Below, piece after piece: positions 10,201 through 18,147 of a DNA stretch of 64,000 bases (positions within the stretch are counted from its first letter, which is position 1; every line of letters begins with the position of its first letter). The DNA is taken from contig NZ_MPIN01000001.1 of assembly GCF_001887355.1 (NCBI RefSeq), forward strand, positions 310,001 through 374,000, in the 5' to 3' direction. The DNA comes from Cystobacter ferrugineus (GTDB lineage: Bacteria > Myxococcota > Myxococcia > Myxococcales > Myxococcaceae). The position numbers were made by a program, and so were the translations under genes. Under the pieces are notes generated by a model that was given only the letters and a program-made list of their open reading frames with translations, was not told the origin of the DNA and did no database searches.

Positions 10201-12477
10201 CAGAGCAACGACTACCTGTTCGCCTGTTACATCGTCGGCCATGTCGTCTGGAACCGGCAGGCCATGGGGCACCCCCTGGATGACGTCTACCAGGACGCGA
10301 TCGCCCGGATGGACTTCATGCGCAAGACGGGCTTCGTGGGGGTGGTGGATACCACCCTCATCGTCCTGCGCTACATGCAGACACTGCGGGGCCACTCGCC
10401 CACGTTCGGCACGCTGGATGGGGAGGGGTTCGACGAGAAGGCCCTCGAGGCCTCGTTGTCGCCGGCCCACATGAGCAGCATGGTGTGCCAGTACTGGGTT
10501 TCCAAGATGCAGGCGCGCTTCATGTGCGGCTCCCACGCGGAGGCCCGTGAGGCGGGGGACAGGGCGGCGGCGTTCATCTGGTCCTTCATCGGCATCATCC
10601 CCCTCCTGGACTTCCACCTCTTCCGTGCCCTCACCCTGGTCGCGTGCTGCGAGGGCGCGACGGAGGAGGAGCGGCGGCGCTACCTCGAGGCCGCCGAGGC
10701 GCACGGGCGACAACTCGAGGAGTGGGCATGCAACTGCCCCGAGACCTTCCGCGCGCTCGAGCGGCTGGTCTTCGCGGAACTGGCCCGCGTCCGGGGCCAC
10801 CTGGAGCAGGCGCTCCCCGCGTACGAGGAGGCCCTTCGCTCGGCCCGCGACCACGGCTTCATCCACCACGTGGCCTTGGTGTGCGAGCTGGCGGCGAACT
10901 TCTACCGCAAGCGGCAGGCCCCCTTCATCGCGGAGGCCTACGCGCGCCAGGCCCGGGAGGCGTACGCGCAGTGGGGAGCCCAGGGCAAGGTCAAGCAGTT
11001 GGACGCCCTGTGGCCGTCCCTGGTGAGCCCGGCGGCACCCACGAGTGGCACCCTCACCTCCTCCTCGGAGTCCCGGGAGATCGACGCGCTCACCGTGCTC
11101 AAGGCCCAGCAGGCCATCTCCAGCGAGATCGTCCTCGAGCGGCTGGTGTCCACGCTCATTCGGGTCGCCACCGAGAACGCGGGGGCCCAGCGGGGAGCCC
11201 TGCTGCTGCCGCGCGGTGACAAGCTCGAGGTCGTGGTCGACACGGAGGCCTCGGACGGCACGCGGGCCGCTCTGCCCTGGACGATTCTCTCCTACGTCCG
11301 GCGCACGCACGAGCATGTGCTCATTGGCGACGCGGCGGCGCCTCACCCGTTCTCGGGCGAGCCCTACCTCGAGCACAGCGGAGCCAGGTCCGTGCTCTGC
11401 CTGCCGCTGATGCGCCAGGAGTCGCTGTCGGGAGTGATGTACCTGGAGAACCGGTTCGCCTCCGGGGCGTTCACGCCGGAGCGCATCCTGTTGCTGGGGC
11501 AGCTCGCCTCGCAGGCCGCCATCTCCATCGAGAACGCCCGGCTGTACGCGGAGCTCCAGCGCACCGAGGCCGCCCTGCGCGGCGCCAACGACGAGCTGGA
11601 GCGGCGGGTGGAGGAGCGCACGCGCGAACTCAAGCAGGCCCAGGCCCAGTTGGTGGACACGGCCCGTGCGGCGGGCATGGCCGAGGTCGCCTCGGACGTG
11701 CTGCACAACGTGGGCAACGTCCTCACCAGCGCCGTCATCAACCTGGATCAGATGCGCTCCGGGGTCGCGGCCTCGCGTTTCGACCGGGCGGCGCAACTCT
11801 CCGCCCTGCTCAAGGAGCACCAGGCGGACCTGGTGGGCTTCCTGACGCGCGACCCGAGGGGCCGCGTCCTGCCGGACTACCTGCGGGCACTCACCGAGGA
11901 GTTCCGTCAGGAGCGGCTCCAACTCCAGACGAACCTGAACGAGATGGGTCTGCACCTCGAGCACATCCACGCCATCATCCGGGTGCAGCAGGACTACGCC
12001 AAGACGTCACTCATCCTCAGTGAGTGGGAGCTCACCCAGCTCATCGAGGACAGCCTGCGCTTCCAGATGGCCATGCTGCGGCGCCACGGTGTTTCCGTGA
12101 CGCGCGAGTTCACCGACGCCCCCAGGATGCAGGTGGACAAGCACAAGGTGCTGCAGATCCTCATCAACCTCCTGAGCAACGCCAAGGACGCCATGGCCGA
12201 GGTCCCCGAGGGGCGACGTCACCTGTGCGTGCGGCTCACGGTTCAGGGGAGCGTGGCCCGGATCCAGGTGGTGGACAGCGGCAAGGGCTTCGCGCGGGAA
12301 CTCCACAAGCAACTCTTCGCGCTCGGCTTCACCACCCGCGAGGAGGGGCACGGCTTTGGCCTGCACTCGAGCGCGCTGGCGGCGCAGGTGATGGGGGGCC
12401 GCCTGCTACTGGAGAGCGAAGGCCCCGGCAAGGGCGCCACGGCCACGCTCGAGCTCCCACTCTCGCGGCCTCGCTGA
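7207..12477 (+). CDS. Giant Ser/Thr kinase - AAA ATPase - GAF - histidine kinase
   Basis: 1756 residues in one frame. Residues ~10-270 form a Hanks-type kinase with HKDIKPSN as the catalytic loop, IDFGAA and GTLPYMSPEQTGR. Around residue 325 is a P-loop (GYSGIGKSS) of an AAA_16/MalT-type ATPase, with VMFLDDLQWAD as Walker B, followed by ~700 residues of helical, TPR-like sequence. A GAF domain covers ~1290-1460, then a coiled coil and a histidine-kinase-like region (VLHNVGNVLTSAVINL) and an HATPase (INLLSNAKDAMAE, GHGFGLHSSAL). Such fusions are abundant in myxobacteria and some cyanobacteria. No response regulator is adjacent. The signal sensed is unknown. Confidence 0.92.
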   Translation: MLNLPGYTLRRPIRATDSNLLFQAVREADGAPVIIKTPVGPSGPREDERYRREHNILRRLMGVRGVTRPQGCERVNGRPVLVLEEVQGVALSEAVGRPFEPARFLELAVSLTSTLAEIHLRGVIHKDIKPSNIIVTPSGEPRIIDFGAATLQRTEHVDAAPTHLLEGTLPYMSPEQTGRMNRVVDYRTDFYSLGVTFYELLTGVRPFQGRDALEWFHAHMAHLPRPPHELVASVPPVLSAIVMRCLAKVAEERYQSAEGLRHDLAECGEYLRRGALELFVLGKRDIPSRFQLPQRLYGRDTHVATLLQGFERIARGGRPELILVRGYSGIGKSSVVHELHKPVVQRRGFFLSGKFDQLQRDVPYATLAQAIQGLVRQLLAGTDEEVVRWRERLREALQGNGQVLVDLVPQLTLLLGPQPAAPGLPPAEAQHRFKQVFLRFLGVFATAEHPLVMFLDDLQWADLASLRLLQSLLTAEEAPAALWIGAYRDNEVSPSHPLMMTLGEVHEAKVAVTDLQLAPLSLEQLQHLVGDALPGAGAEVILPLSEQVYEKTGGNPFFLLQLMQALHHDGLLGRTPGGGWRWDAEGVRARGYSDNIVDFMARNLHQLPASTQHLLPLAACVGNSFSLGMLALVAGLEADEVERGLEPALQESLVVRSASEQYRFLHDRIQQAAHALIPEGERQAIHVRIGRLLLERLSTEEVRERLFEIVSQLNTGLELISGHEERHHLARLNAEAGWKARASSAHGSAAAYLAMAFSLIPGDPWVLDPALAFKVRLDRASSELMSGNLAEARRLLEELCSRARNRADIAAAYTLRYEVHLISGEIEASVTCLLEGLGLLGMPMSAHPSWEEAVAAREEVQALLGGRCIESLVELPLMTDADMKQVMSVLGRLFPSAYFTDNNLLVLHVCRMVSLSLRYGNTNESAIGYSSLGILLGTFFKSYQEGYAYGVLARALVDRYDLTQERVRALFNLEMISYWCRPLAEAHAHALNAFQHAVQSNDYLFACYIVGHVVWNRQAMGHPLDDVYQDAIARMDFMRKTGFVGVVDTTLIVLRYMQTLRGHSPTFGTLDGEGFDEKALEASLSPAHMSSMVCQYWVSKMQARFMCGSHAEAREAGDRAAAFIWSFIGIIPLLDFHLFRALTLVACCEGATEEERRRYLEAAEAHGRQLEEWACNCPETFRALERLVFAELARVRGHLEQALPAYEEALRSARDHGFIHHVALVCELAANFYRKRQAPFIAEAYARQAREAYAQWGAQGKVKQLDALWPSLVSPAAPTSGTLTSSSESREIDALTVLKAQQAISSEIVLERLVSTLIRVATENAGAQRGALLLPRGDKLEVVVDTEASDGTRAALPWTILSYVRRTHEHVLIGDAAAPHPFSGEPYLEHSGARSVLCLPLMRQESLSGVMYLENRFASGAFTPERILLLGQLASQAAISIENARLYAELQRTEAALRGANDELERRVEERTRELKQAQAQLVDTARAAGMAEVASDVLHNVGNVLTSAVINLDQMRSGVAASRFDRAAQLSALLKEHQADLVGFLTRDPRGRVLPDYLRALTEEFRQERLQLQTNLNEMGLHLEHIHAIIRVQQDYAKTSLILSEWELTQLIEDSLRFQMAMLRRHGVSVTREFTDAPRMQVDKHKVLQILINLLSNAKDAMAEVPEGRRHLCVRLTVQGSVARIQVVDSGKGFARELHKQLFALGFTTREEGHGFGLHSSALAAQVMGGRLLLESEGPGKGATATLELPLSRPR

Positions 12478-12483
12478 TCGTGC

Positions 12484-12534
12484 ACCAGGGCTTCACCCAG
12501 GTCAGCGCGGGCAGCTACCACACGTCCCTGCTCC
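12484..12534 (+). pseudogene. Possible RCC1-repeat remnant
   Basis: The short stretch just after the giant kinase translates as VHQGFTQVSAGSYHTSLL, which matches the core of one RCC1 propeller blade (the F.QVSAG..HT.AL pattern). No further blades are present. It looks like the scar of a lost RCC1-repeat gene. The evidence is one short motif, so a chance match is possible. Confidence 0.3.
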
Positions 12535-12537
12535 ACC

Positions 12538-13215
12538 CTACTCCAGGGACGACCACAGCTCATCGAAGGCGCGGCAGAAGGGCTGCACGAGCCGGGGATC
12601 ATCGGAGACGACCACGTTCTCGTGGTTGGCCTCCGCCGCCGAGCGCGTCCAGTTGTAGCTGCCGGTGAGCAGGCGGCGCCGGTCGAACACGGCGAACTTG
12701 TGGTGCATGTGCGCCTCCGTCCGATCCAACCGGACGGGGATGTCCGCCATGAGCAGGCGGTGGATGTCCGAGCCGAGATCGAGCGCCTTGTCGTCATCCG
12801 ACACCACGCGCAGCCGCACGCCGCGCGCGTGGGCCGCCTGGAGCGCCCGGGTGATGCGATCATCGGTGATGGTGAAGACACAGACGTCCGCGCATCCCCG
12901 GGCCTCGCCCAGCAGCCGGATGATCGTGTTCAGGGGGCCCTCGCCCGGACTGAAATGGGCCTCCACCTGACTCGAGTCCCGCGCGGGCAGCAGGGTCTTC
13001 ACCGTGTCCTCCAGCCAGGTGATGACGGCACGGGCCTCGAAGTCGGAGACGGCATCCCGCGCCAGCTCGAACGCGCGCGAGCGGAAGAGCGCCAGCACGG
13101 CGTCGCTCGCCTTGCGGTCGTCCAGCACCGCCTGGAGTGCCTGCTTCTCCGTGCGCGTGAGCGTACGGTCCTGCAGGGTGGCGGAGAGGATGGCGTCGAT
13201 CTCGGCGGCGTTCAT
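12538..13215 (-). CDS. Phospholipase D-superfamily protein (single HKD motif)
   Basis: 225 residues from ATG 13213-13215 (MNAAEIDAILSATLQDRTLT). The C-terminal part has one HxKxxxxD motif, HHKFAVFDRRRLLTGSYNWT, and the run GVRLRVVSDDDKALDLGSDI before it, as in single-motif PLD proteins related to mitochondrial cardiolipin hydrolase and Nuc-type nucleases, which act as dimers. The N-terminal ~60 residues are helical and charged (LTRTEKQALQAVLDDRKASD). The frame remains open 60 codons upstream, but that part is Arg/Trp-rich and overlaps the relic region. It is convergent with the giant kinase. Substrate, whether lipid or nucleic acid, is not evident. Confidence 0.75.
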   Translation of the reverse strand: MNAAEIDAILSATLQDRTLTRTEKQALQAVLDDRKASDAVLALFRSRAFELARDAVSDFEARAVITWLEDTVKTLLPARDSSQVEAHFSPGEGPLNTIIRLLGEARGCADVCVFTITDDRITRALQAAHARGVRLRVVSDDDKALDLGSDIHRLLMADIPVRLDRTEAHMHHKFAVFDRRRLLTGSYNWTRSAAEANHENVVVSDDPRLVQPFCRAFDELWSSLE

Positions 13216-13258
13216 GGCTCTCCCGGGGGCATCCGGCCCGGGACGCCGGGCAGGCCCC

Positions 13259-13337
13259 TCAAATGTAGCCGAAGCGCCAGCGCAGGAACCAATCGCCGCC
13301 CAGCAGCGCCACGAGCGCCACCAGGTAGTACCACCGT
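13259..13337 (-). pseudogene. Possible C-terminal tail of a lost membrane protein
   Basis: The minus strand reads RARWYYLVALVALLGGDWFL followed by RWRFGYI and a stop. One transmembrane helix followed by a basic tail is typical of the ends of large VWA or glutamine-amidotransferase-like membrane proteins. No upstream domain survives. Confidence 0.25.
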
Positions 13338-13386
13338 GCCCGGTGCGAGGTGCTGTTGATCGCCGAGTTCGACCCAGAGGGCCCGG

Positions 13387-13494
13387 GGGAAGCACACGGC
13401 CACGTCGCTCGACGCGAACACCGTGCTGATCGTGGGCGGCAACAGCAACAGCGACCAGAACGCGACCACGGCCGAGCTGTACTCCGAGCCCTGA
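13387..13494 (+). pseudogene. Kelch-repeat gene 3' remnant
   Basis: The plus strand encodes GKHTATSLDANTVLIVGGNS, then a short loop and TTAELYSEP and a stop. This is the standard myxobacterial Kelch blade (HTAT...VLV.GG...TAELYDP). Only one blade is present, so it is the 3' end of a deleted gene. It lies against the minus-strand membrane tail, which marks the region as a deletion scar. Confidence 0.45.
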
Positions 13495-13640
13495 GTCCCT
13501 GGCGGCCTCGAGCCGCCAGCCGAGGGTCCGCCCGACACACGGGGCGGGCCCTTCCTGGGGCTGCCGGGCTGTCCTCCTGCCTGGAGGGCTCCCGCACTAT
13601 GCCGGGGATCCCACCGCTTCACTGTAGTAAGTTGGCGGGA

Positions 13641-15998
13641 ATGGTACGTACTTCAGTGCTGGTGTTCATGGGGTTCCTCGCCTTCGCCGCCCTCGACGCA
13701 TCCGCCGCGCCGCCCGAGGCGGCTGCCGCGAAGTCCGTGGCGGAGGCATCGAAGCGGCTCGAGGGTGCTCGTGCCGCTCTCACGACGGCCGTTCAGCGGA
13801 TCGAGAAGGATCCGCCGAGCAATGCCGACCTCGATGCGGCCCTCGCGGCGGTGGAGGCGCTGAAGAGCGCGCTCGACGCGGGCGCGAGCTTCGAGACGGC
13901 GGATCTCGACTACGCCAGGTCCGTCCTCGCGGCGCGCAAGGAGCTCCGGACGCAGCGCGAGTACGTCGAAGGGCGCCGAGCCAAAGTGCACATCTTCGAC
14001 TCTCGCCGGCGCATGGATGCGGCGCTCGCGACCCTGAACGAGCGCATGGCGAAGTTCTCGGGGAAGGAACCCGGCCCCAAGGAGATGGACGATGCTCGGG
14101 CCTCGGTCGATGCGCTCAAGAAGCTGGCGGACGAGAGCCGGCCCCTGACGAAGCAGGATGAGAAGTTCGCCGCGTACATCTCCGAGGTCGACGCGACCCT
14201 CGCCCGTCACCAGAAGGCGATCGATGACCGGTGGTTGGCGCAGTCGGCGCAGAAGCAGCGCGGACTCCTGGACGACAGCCGCAAGGCGCTGGCCGCCGCG
14301 GTCGCCGAGCTGGGCAAGGCCTGGTCAGACGAGAAGTTCGCGGCCACCGACAAGGCGATCACGGCGCTGCAGAAGCAGATCGACGAGGGCAAGCCGCTCG
14401 AGGAGCGTGACAGGGCGTATCGCGGGGAGGCGGACAAGGCTCGCGCCGAAATCACGCAGGCCCGGCGCAAGATGGAGGAGTCGGTGGCGCAGGCGGGTGT
14501 CTCGCGCGTCAAGGCGGAGATGGGGCCTGCCCAGGAAGCGCTTGTCGCGTCCGCCAAGGCGCTCCGTGCCCGGAAGCCGACTCCCGAGCAGTTCGCCGAG
14601 GCCAAGACCGCGGCCTTCGTCGTCCGCAAGTTGGTGGAGAAGTACGAGCCGCAGGCCGCGGCCAGCCAGCCGATCGCCCAGTACCTCACCGAGGTGAAGA
14701 ACACGCTCACCGAGGTGGAGGTGTCACTCGAGGTCCGCAGCCTCGATACAGCCCGCGCCGACTTCACGCAGGCCCTGCGCAATCTCGAGAGGCGGAGCGT
14801 GACCCCTGAGCAGTTCGAGGAGGCCAACACGGCGATGGTCATCCTGCAGAAGACGCTCGAGACGGTTCACACGAAGAACCCCGCGGTCAGCCCCTCCGCC
14901 GCCGAAGCGCGTCAGCTTCTCAAGGATGGGAAGGCGACCATCGAGCGGCGCCGGTACGAGGTTGATCTGCAGCAGCAGCGCGCGAAGGTCGACGAGGCGC
15001 GCAAGAACGCGACGGCCCTGGTCTCCGGGATCCAGAAGGAGAAGCCCTCGGACGCGCAGCTCCAGGAGGCCGAGAAGGCCATCCAGCAGATCGGCGTGGT
15101 GCTGGAGGCCGGCGTTGCCTTCGTGAAGAAGGACCGCGACTACGCGCTGTACGCCAAGGAGTCCAAGGAGCGCATGGCGGAGCTGACCGATCGCGTCAAC
15201 CGGCGGAAGATCGTGCTGGCCGCGGCGGACGCCCGCGTTCAGCTCTCCGATCGCCTGGCGACGGCGAAGGAGAAGCTCGAGGCCGCGAAGCCCGCTACCG
15301 CCACCGACGGCGACATCGATGCGGCCTCGAAGGTCGTGGACGACCTCATGCAGATGTTCGAGACGCGCGCGGAGCTGGAGCGGCAGGACGCGGGTTACGC
15401 GTCGTACGCGGAGCGGGCGCGCAACGAAATGGTGAAGCTGATGGAGGCGCTCGAGTTCGCGCGGCAGGCGCGGGCGTTGCGGAAGATCACCGGTGAGGCC
15501 CTGGCCGCCGCCAGCGCGACGTCGGAGGCGGCTGCGTCCGCCAAGGACCTGCGCAAGAAGAAGGATCTGTATGCGAACGCGATGGACAAGCTGAAGGCCT
15601 GCCAGGACGAGGGCGCCAGGATGGTGAAGGAGAGCGCTGGCCTCGCTGGGGTGGACGTGCTCATCGGCGGACTGCCCACGCGGCCCCAGGACGTGATGGC
15701 GCAGTGTGCCCAGAAGGCCGCGTCGCTGCAGGAGCCCCAGCAGAAGGTCGACGTGCAGATCCGGTTCGAGGACGGGCCGAGGAAGGCGTACGAGCTGGCG
15801 AAGTCCCTGCTGTCCAAGGGGCGCAAGAACGAGGCGCTCGATCAGTACAACAGTTGCATCGCGGAGGGGCGCATCCTGGAGAACCGGCATCCTGATTTCA
15901 AGGATCACAAGTTCGACGTCAGCGGCACCAGCATGAGCGTGCTCGAGCTGATCCAGGTCTGCGTGAAGGAGCGCAAGCCACTGCAGGCGGCCCGTTGA
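13641..15998 (+). CDS. Exported alpha-helical repeat protein of unknown function
   Basis: 785 residues from ATG 13641, with a signal peptide (MVRTSVLVFMGFLAFAALDA, cleavage near ASAAPP). The body is almost all charged helix built from about six loosely repeated units of ~95-110 residues. Each ends in a segment with an Asp-x-x-Tyr-Ala pattern (TADLDYARS, KQDEKFAAYIS, ERDRAYRGE, KKDRDYALYAKE, RQDAGYASYAER) and starts with a segment such as KPSDAQLQEAEKAIQQI. The C-terminal ~100 residues differ (DVQIRFEDGPRKAYELAKSL, FDVSGTSMSVLELIQVC) and may form a separate domain. No enzyme motif is seen. I do not recognise the family; a periplasmic scaffold is a guess. The frame is open further upstream but that part is the relic region. 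Confidence 0.75.
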   Translation: MVRTSVLVFMGFLAFAALDASAAPPEAAAAKSVAEASKRLEGARAALTTAVQRIEKDPPSNADLDAALAAVEALKSALDAGASFETADLDYARSVLAARKELRTQREYVEGRRAKVHIFDSRRRMDAALATLNERMAKFSGKEPGPKEMDDARASVDALKKLADESRPLTKQDEKFAAYISEVDATLARHQKAIDDRWLAQSAQKQRGLLDDSRKALAAAVAELGKAWSDEKFAATDKAITALQKQIDEGKPLEERDRAYRGEADKARAEITQARRKMEESVAQAGVSRVKAEMGPAQEALVASAKALRARKPTPEQFAEAKTAAFVVRKLVEKYEPQAAASQPIAQYLTEVKNTLTEVEVSLEVRSLDTARADFTQALRNLERRSVTPEQFEEANTAMVILQKTLETVHTKNPAVSPSAAEARQLLKDGKATIERRRYEVDLQQQRAKVDEARKNATALVSGIQKEKPSDAQLQEAEKAIQQIGVVLEAGVAFVKKDRDYALYAKESKERMAELTDRVNRRKIVLAAADARVQLSDRLATAKEKLEAAKPATATDGDIDAASKVVDDLMQMFETRAELERQDAGYASYAERARNEMVKLMEALEFARQARALRKITGEALAAASATSEAAASAKDLRKKKDLYANAMDKLKACQDEGARMVKESAGLAGVDVLIGGLPTRPQDVMAQCAQKAASLQEPQQKVDVQIRFEDGPRKAYELAKSLLSKGRKNEALDQYNSCIAEGRILENRHPDFKDHKFDVSGTSMSVLELIQVCVKERKPLQAAR

Positions 15999-16418
15999 GC
16001 ATGCCTGTCATGGCGGTTCGGCCCGGACTCCTCCGGCCCGGGCTCTAGGTTGAAGCTGTCCTGCTCAGCATCGTCGCCTGCTTCTTCACTGGACCGCGCA
16101 TCCGAGTAACCTCCCGAATCAGCACCGGGAGGTTACTTCGCCCGTTCGGTCCGTCGAGTCCCCTCAATCGACTTTTTCAGCAACCTGTTAGTCGTCGCGC
16201 TTGGGCGAGGACGGCATCTCCGTGGCGAAGAGGTTGATGGAGCCGCTGTCGATGGTGCTCTGGGCGCCAAATCCGCCGAGGAGTCCGCGCTGGCCGCCGC
16301 CGCGCTGGCGGCCAGTCGCCACGGAATCAAGGAGCACGAGTTCCGAGCCAGTGTCACCTCGGTCAACCACTCTGCCGAGCAGTACCAGCGCGCGCTGCAT
16401 GTCATCGAGCGGCGGCGG
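15999..16418. other. Intergenic region with a hairpin and an open frame lacking a start
   Basis: Holds the perfect inverted repeat at 16106-16136. After a TAA inside that repeat, a frame stays open into the next gene. The part nearest the gene (KEHEFRASVTSVNHSAEQYQ, then RALHVIERRRV) looks like real protein, but no ATG, GTG or TTG occurs in this frame before 16419. Confidence 0.45.
16106..16136. terminator. Perfect 11-bp inverted repeat (hairpin)
   Basis: GTAACCTCCCG at 16106-16116, a 9-base loop, and CGGGAGGTTAC at 16126-16136. It lies 108 bases after the helical repeat protein. No T tract follows, so it could be a factor-independent terminator of weak type, an operator, or a leftover end of a mobile element. 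Confidence 0.45.
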
Positions 16419-17372
16419 GTGGTGATCCGCTGGGATCCGGGCGAGCCCACCCACTCCCGCAAGGCCGAGCCCCCACCGGATCCCGCCCGCGTCGATCCCT
16501 GGTCGGTGGATGCCGAGCAACTGGCCCGGGAGTCCCGGGTCGTCACCGTGTGCCTGGGCTGCCAGGGCGAGAAGCGTCGGTCCTGTTCCGACTGCGCGGG
16601 CTCGGCCCGCCGCACATGTAGGGGCTGCTCGGGCTCCGGCCGGGTGCCGGGTGTCAAGGGGGGCATGAAGAACTGCCCCACGTGCCGGGCGCGGGGCGAC
16701 GTGAAGTGCACCGCGTGCAAATCCGGCAAGATCGACTGTGTGACGTGTGGCGCGGATGGCCGGGTGGATGCGTGGCTCGAGGTCGAGACGCAATTGCTCA
16801 CCCAGGTCCAGTCCCATCCCGCCAACCGATCGAGCGCGCTCCACGAGAAGCTAACGCATCCCGAGGATTTCGACGCGCCACCGCGCGCGACGTGCCTGAA
16901 GGACAAGGACTTCCCCTGCGTGGACGAGGAGCTCGGCAGTCCCGCCGCCGCGCGCGCGCCCGCCGGGGAGCTCGCGTCCGTGCGGGCCGCCCACGTCGCT
17001 GCGCTCAAGGCCGCCCGGGACGAGGCGCTCGCGCGTGTCGCCGCCACCCAGGAGCTGGAGGCGCAGCGCCAGGCGCTCGAGGAAGTCCTCGGGTGGTCGC
17101 GGCGCCTACTGAAGGCCGGTGAGGGCACCGAAGCCGCGCTCACAGGCCTCGCGCAACGCCTCGCGGGGGTGGAGGCGCGGATCGCCGCCGCCAAGAAGCG
17201 CGCCGAGGAGCTGGCCGCGCGGGAGCAGGCGCTGCGCGAGCGCCAGGAGCAGGTCGAGGCCGCTTCCTTCTCCGGGTCGGGGTACTCGGGAGGGGGGCGC
17301 GTGCACGTCCGGGGGTACTACCGGAAGAATGGCACGTACGTGTCTCCGCACACCCGGAGTCGGCGCAGGTAG
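16419..17372 (+). CDS. DnaJ-zinc-finger-like CxxC-rich protein
   Basis: 317 residues from GTG 16419. Residues ~43-115 hold six CxxC pairs (CLGC, CSDC, CRGC, CPTC, CTAC, CVTC) spaced with Gly, like the zinc-binding cradle of DnaJ, but without a J domain. Residues ~180-290 are a coiled coil rich in Ala, Glu and Arg. The C-terminus ends in VHVRGYYRKNGTYVSPHTRS, a tail found on many unrelated bacterial proteins. The protein-like sequence upstream of the GTG without a start codon suggests either that the N-terminus has been lost or that an unusual start is used. A zinc-dependent binding or chaperone-like role is inferred. Confidence 0.65.
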   Translation: MVIRWDPGEPTHSRKAEPPPDPARVDPWSVDAEQLARESRVVTVCLGCQGEKRRSCSDCAGSARRTCRGCSGSGRVPGVKGGMKNCPTCRARGDVKCTACKSGKIDCVTCGADGRVDAWLEVETQLLTQVQSHPANRSSALHEKLTHPEDFDAPPRATCLKDKDFPCVDEELGSPAAARAPAGELASVRAAHVAALKAARDEALARVAATQELEAQRQALEEVLGWSRRLLKAGEGTEAALTGLAQRLAGVEARIAAAKKRAEELAAREQALRERQEQVEAASFSGSGYSGGGRVHVRGYYRKNGTYVSPHTRSRRR

Positions 17373-17411
17373 CGCGGCGGACGGCGCGTGTCTCAAGGAA
17401 CCTGGGCTGCC

Positions 17412-17479
17412 GCAATCATTTCGTGGGCAGGGGGTGGAAGGTCACGCCGTCGAGCCCCAGGCGCAGGCAGGTGTCGACG
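17412..17479. repeat. 68-bp direct repeat, copy 1 (3' end of sitI6)
   Basis: Covers the last codons and stop of sitI6. The same sequence recurs in the same orientation at 23792-23859 with four mismatches by eye. Confidence 0.85.
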
Positions 17480-18132
17480 AAGCGCTCGGTGCAGACGACA
17501 ACAGTGGAGAAATCCTCCAGCCGGAAGGCGTCCCGGTGGTTGGGCAGGGAGGCAGCATCCAGCACGAGGTGCTTGGGCAGGGAGAGACCCAAACGACCAC
17601 AGCGAGGGCACGGCGGTTTACCGTTGGAGGGCAGGCAATCTGAGTGCGCTCGGCCCACGGAGAGTAACTCCAACTCGAGCAGCACGGGCGAGGCGCGCTG
17701 GCGGAAGCGCAATTGGGTGGGACAGCCCTGAAGACCTGGCAGGCCCTCGGCTTGGAGTTTCTCGAACGCCTCGCGCTGCACGAGCGGCCACCAAGGAACT
17801 GGAGTCACGAACTGCCCGAAGCGGCCGTGAGCCTTGCCCACGAGTGGGCCAAAGGTTGCACCGGGTGTCAGCACTGCTCCTGGTGGGAGGAGTGGGCGCA
17901 CCAACTCGCACAGCCGTTCATACTCCTCGATGGGCTCGGGCCGCGCTTCTTCGAAGTCAGCCAGGGATGCAATGGGTGTGAGGTCTACCGAGGGGTATGC
18001 TTTGGAATTGTCACTCCAGGTGGCCTTGCAGGTAGGGCAACCGAGAATGCCCGGAAGCCGCCACTTGTGCATGCCGTCAACGTTGCCCGTGTAGCCCGCG
18101 GACCTGTCTTCCTCGAGTTTGAAATATCGCAT
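17416..18132 (-). CDS. sitI6: SitI6-family double-CXXCG immunity protein
   Basis: 238 residues. The sequence matches the myxobacterial double-CXXCG paralogous family, whose members neutralise SitA6 toxins. A first Cys pair (GCPTCKATW) is near residue 32 and a second (PPCPRCGRLGLSLP) near residue 175; the first is CxxCK rather than CxxCG. The conserved tail includes RLGLDGVTFHPLPTK. The gene lies 15 bases downstream of the toxin on the same strand, as expected for co-expression. In Myxococcus, SitI stays in the cytoplasm and protects recipients of toxin passed by outer-membrane exchange. Specific pairing with this toxin is inferred from adjacency. Confidence 0.85.
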   Translation of the reverse strand: MRYFKLEEDRSAGYTGNVDGMHKWRLPGILGCPTCKATWSDNSKAYPSVDLTPIASLADFEEARPEPIEEYERLCELVRPLLPPGAVLTPGATFGPLVGKAHGRFGQFVTPVPWWPLVQREAFEKLQAEGLPGLQGCPTQLRFRQRASPVLLELELLSVGRAHSDCLPSNGKPPCPRCGRLGLSLPKHLVLDAASLPNHRDAFRLEDFSTVVVCTERFVDTCLRLGLDGVTFHPLPTK

Positions 18133-18147
18133 TCGTGGCTTCTCGGT

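Noticed and set aside
9082-11970. 962-codon minus-strand frame opposite the giant kinase
   Set aside because: Same shadow effect; composition is biased and no domain is visible.
16133-17194. 353-codon minus-strand frame opposite the CxxC protein
   Set aside because: Ser/Arg/Ala-rich shadow; the plus strand has ordered CxxC pairs and a known C-terminal tail.
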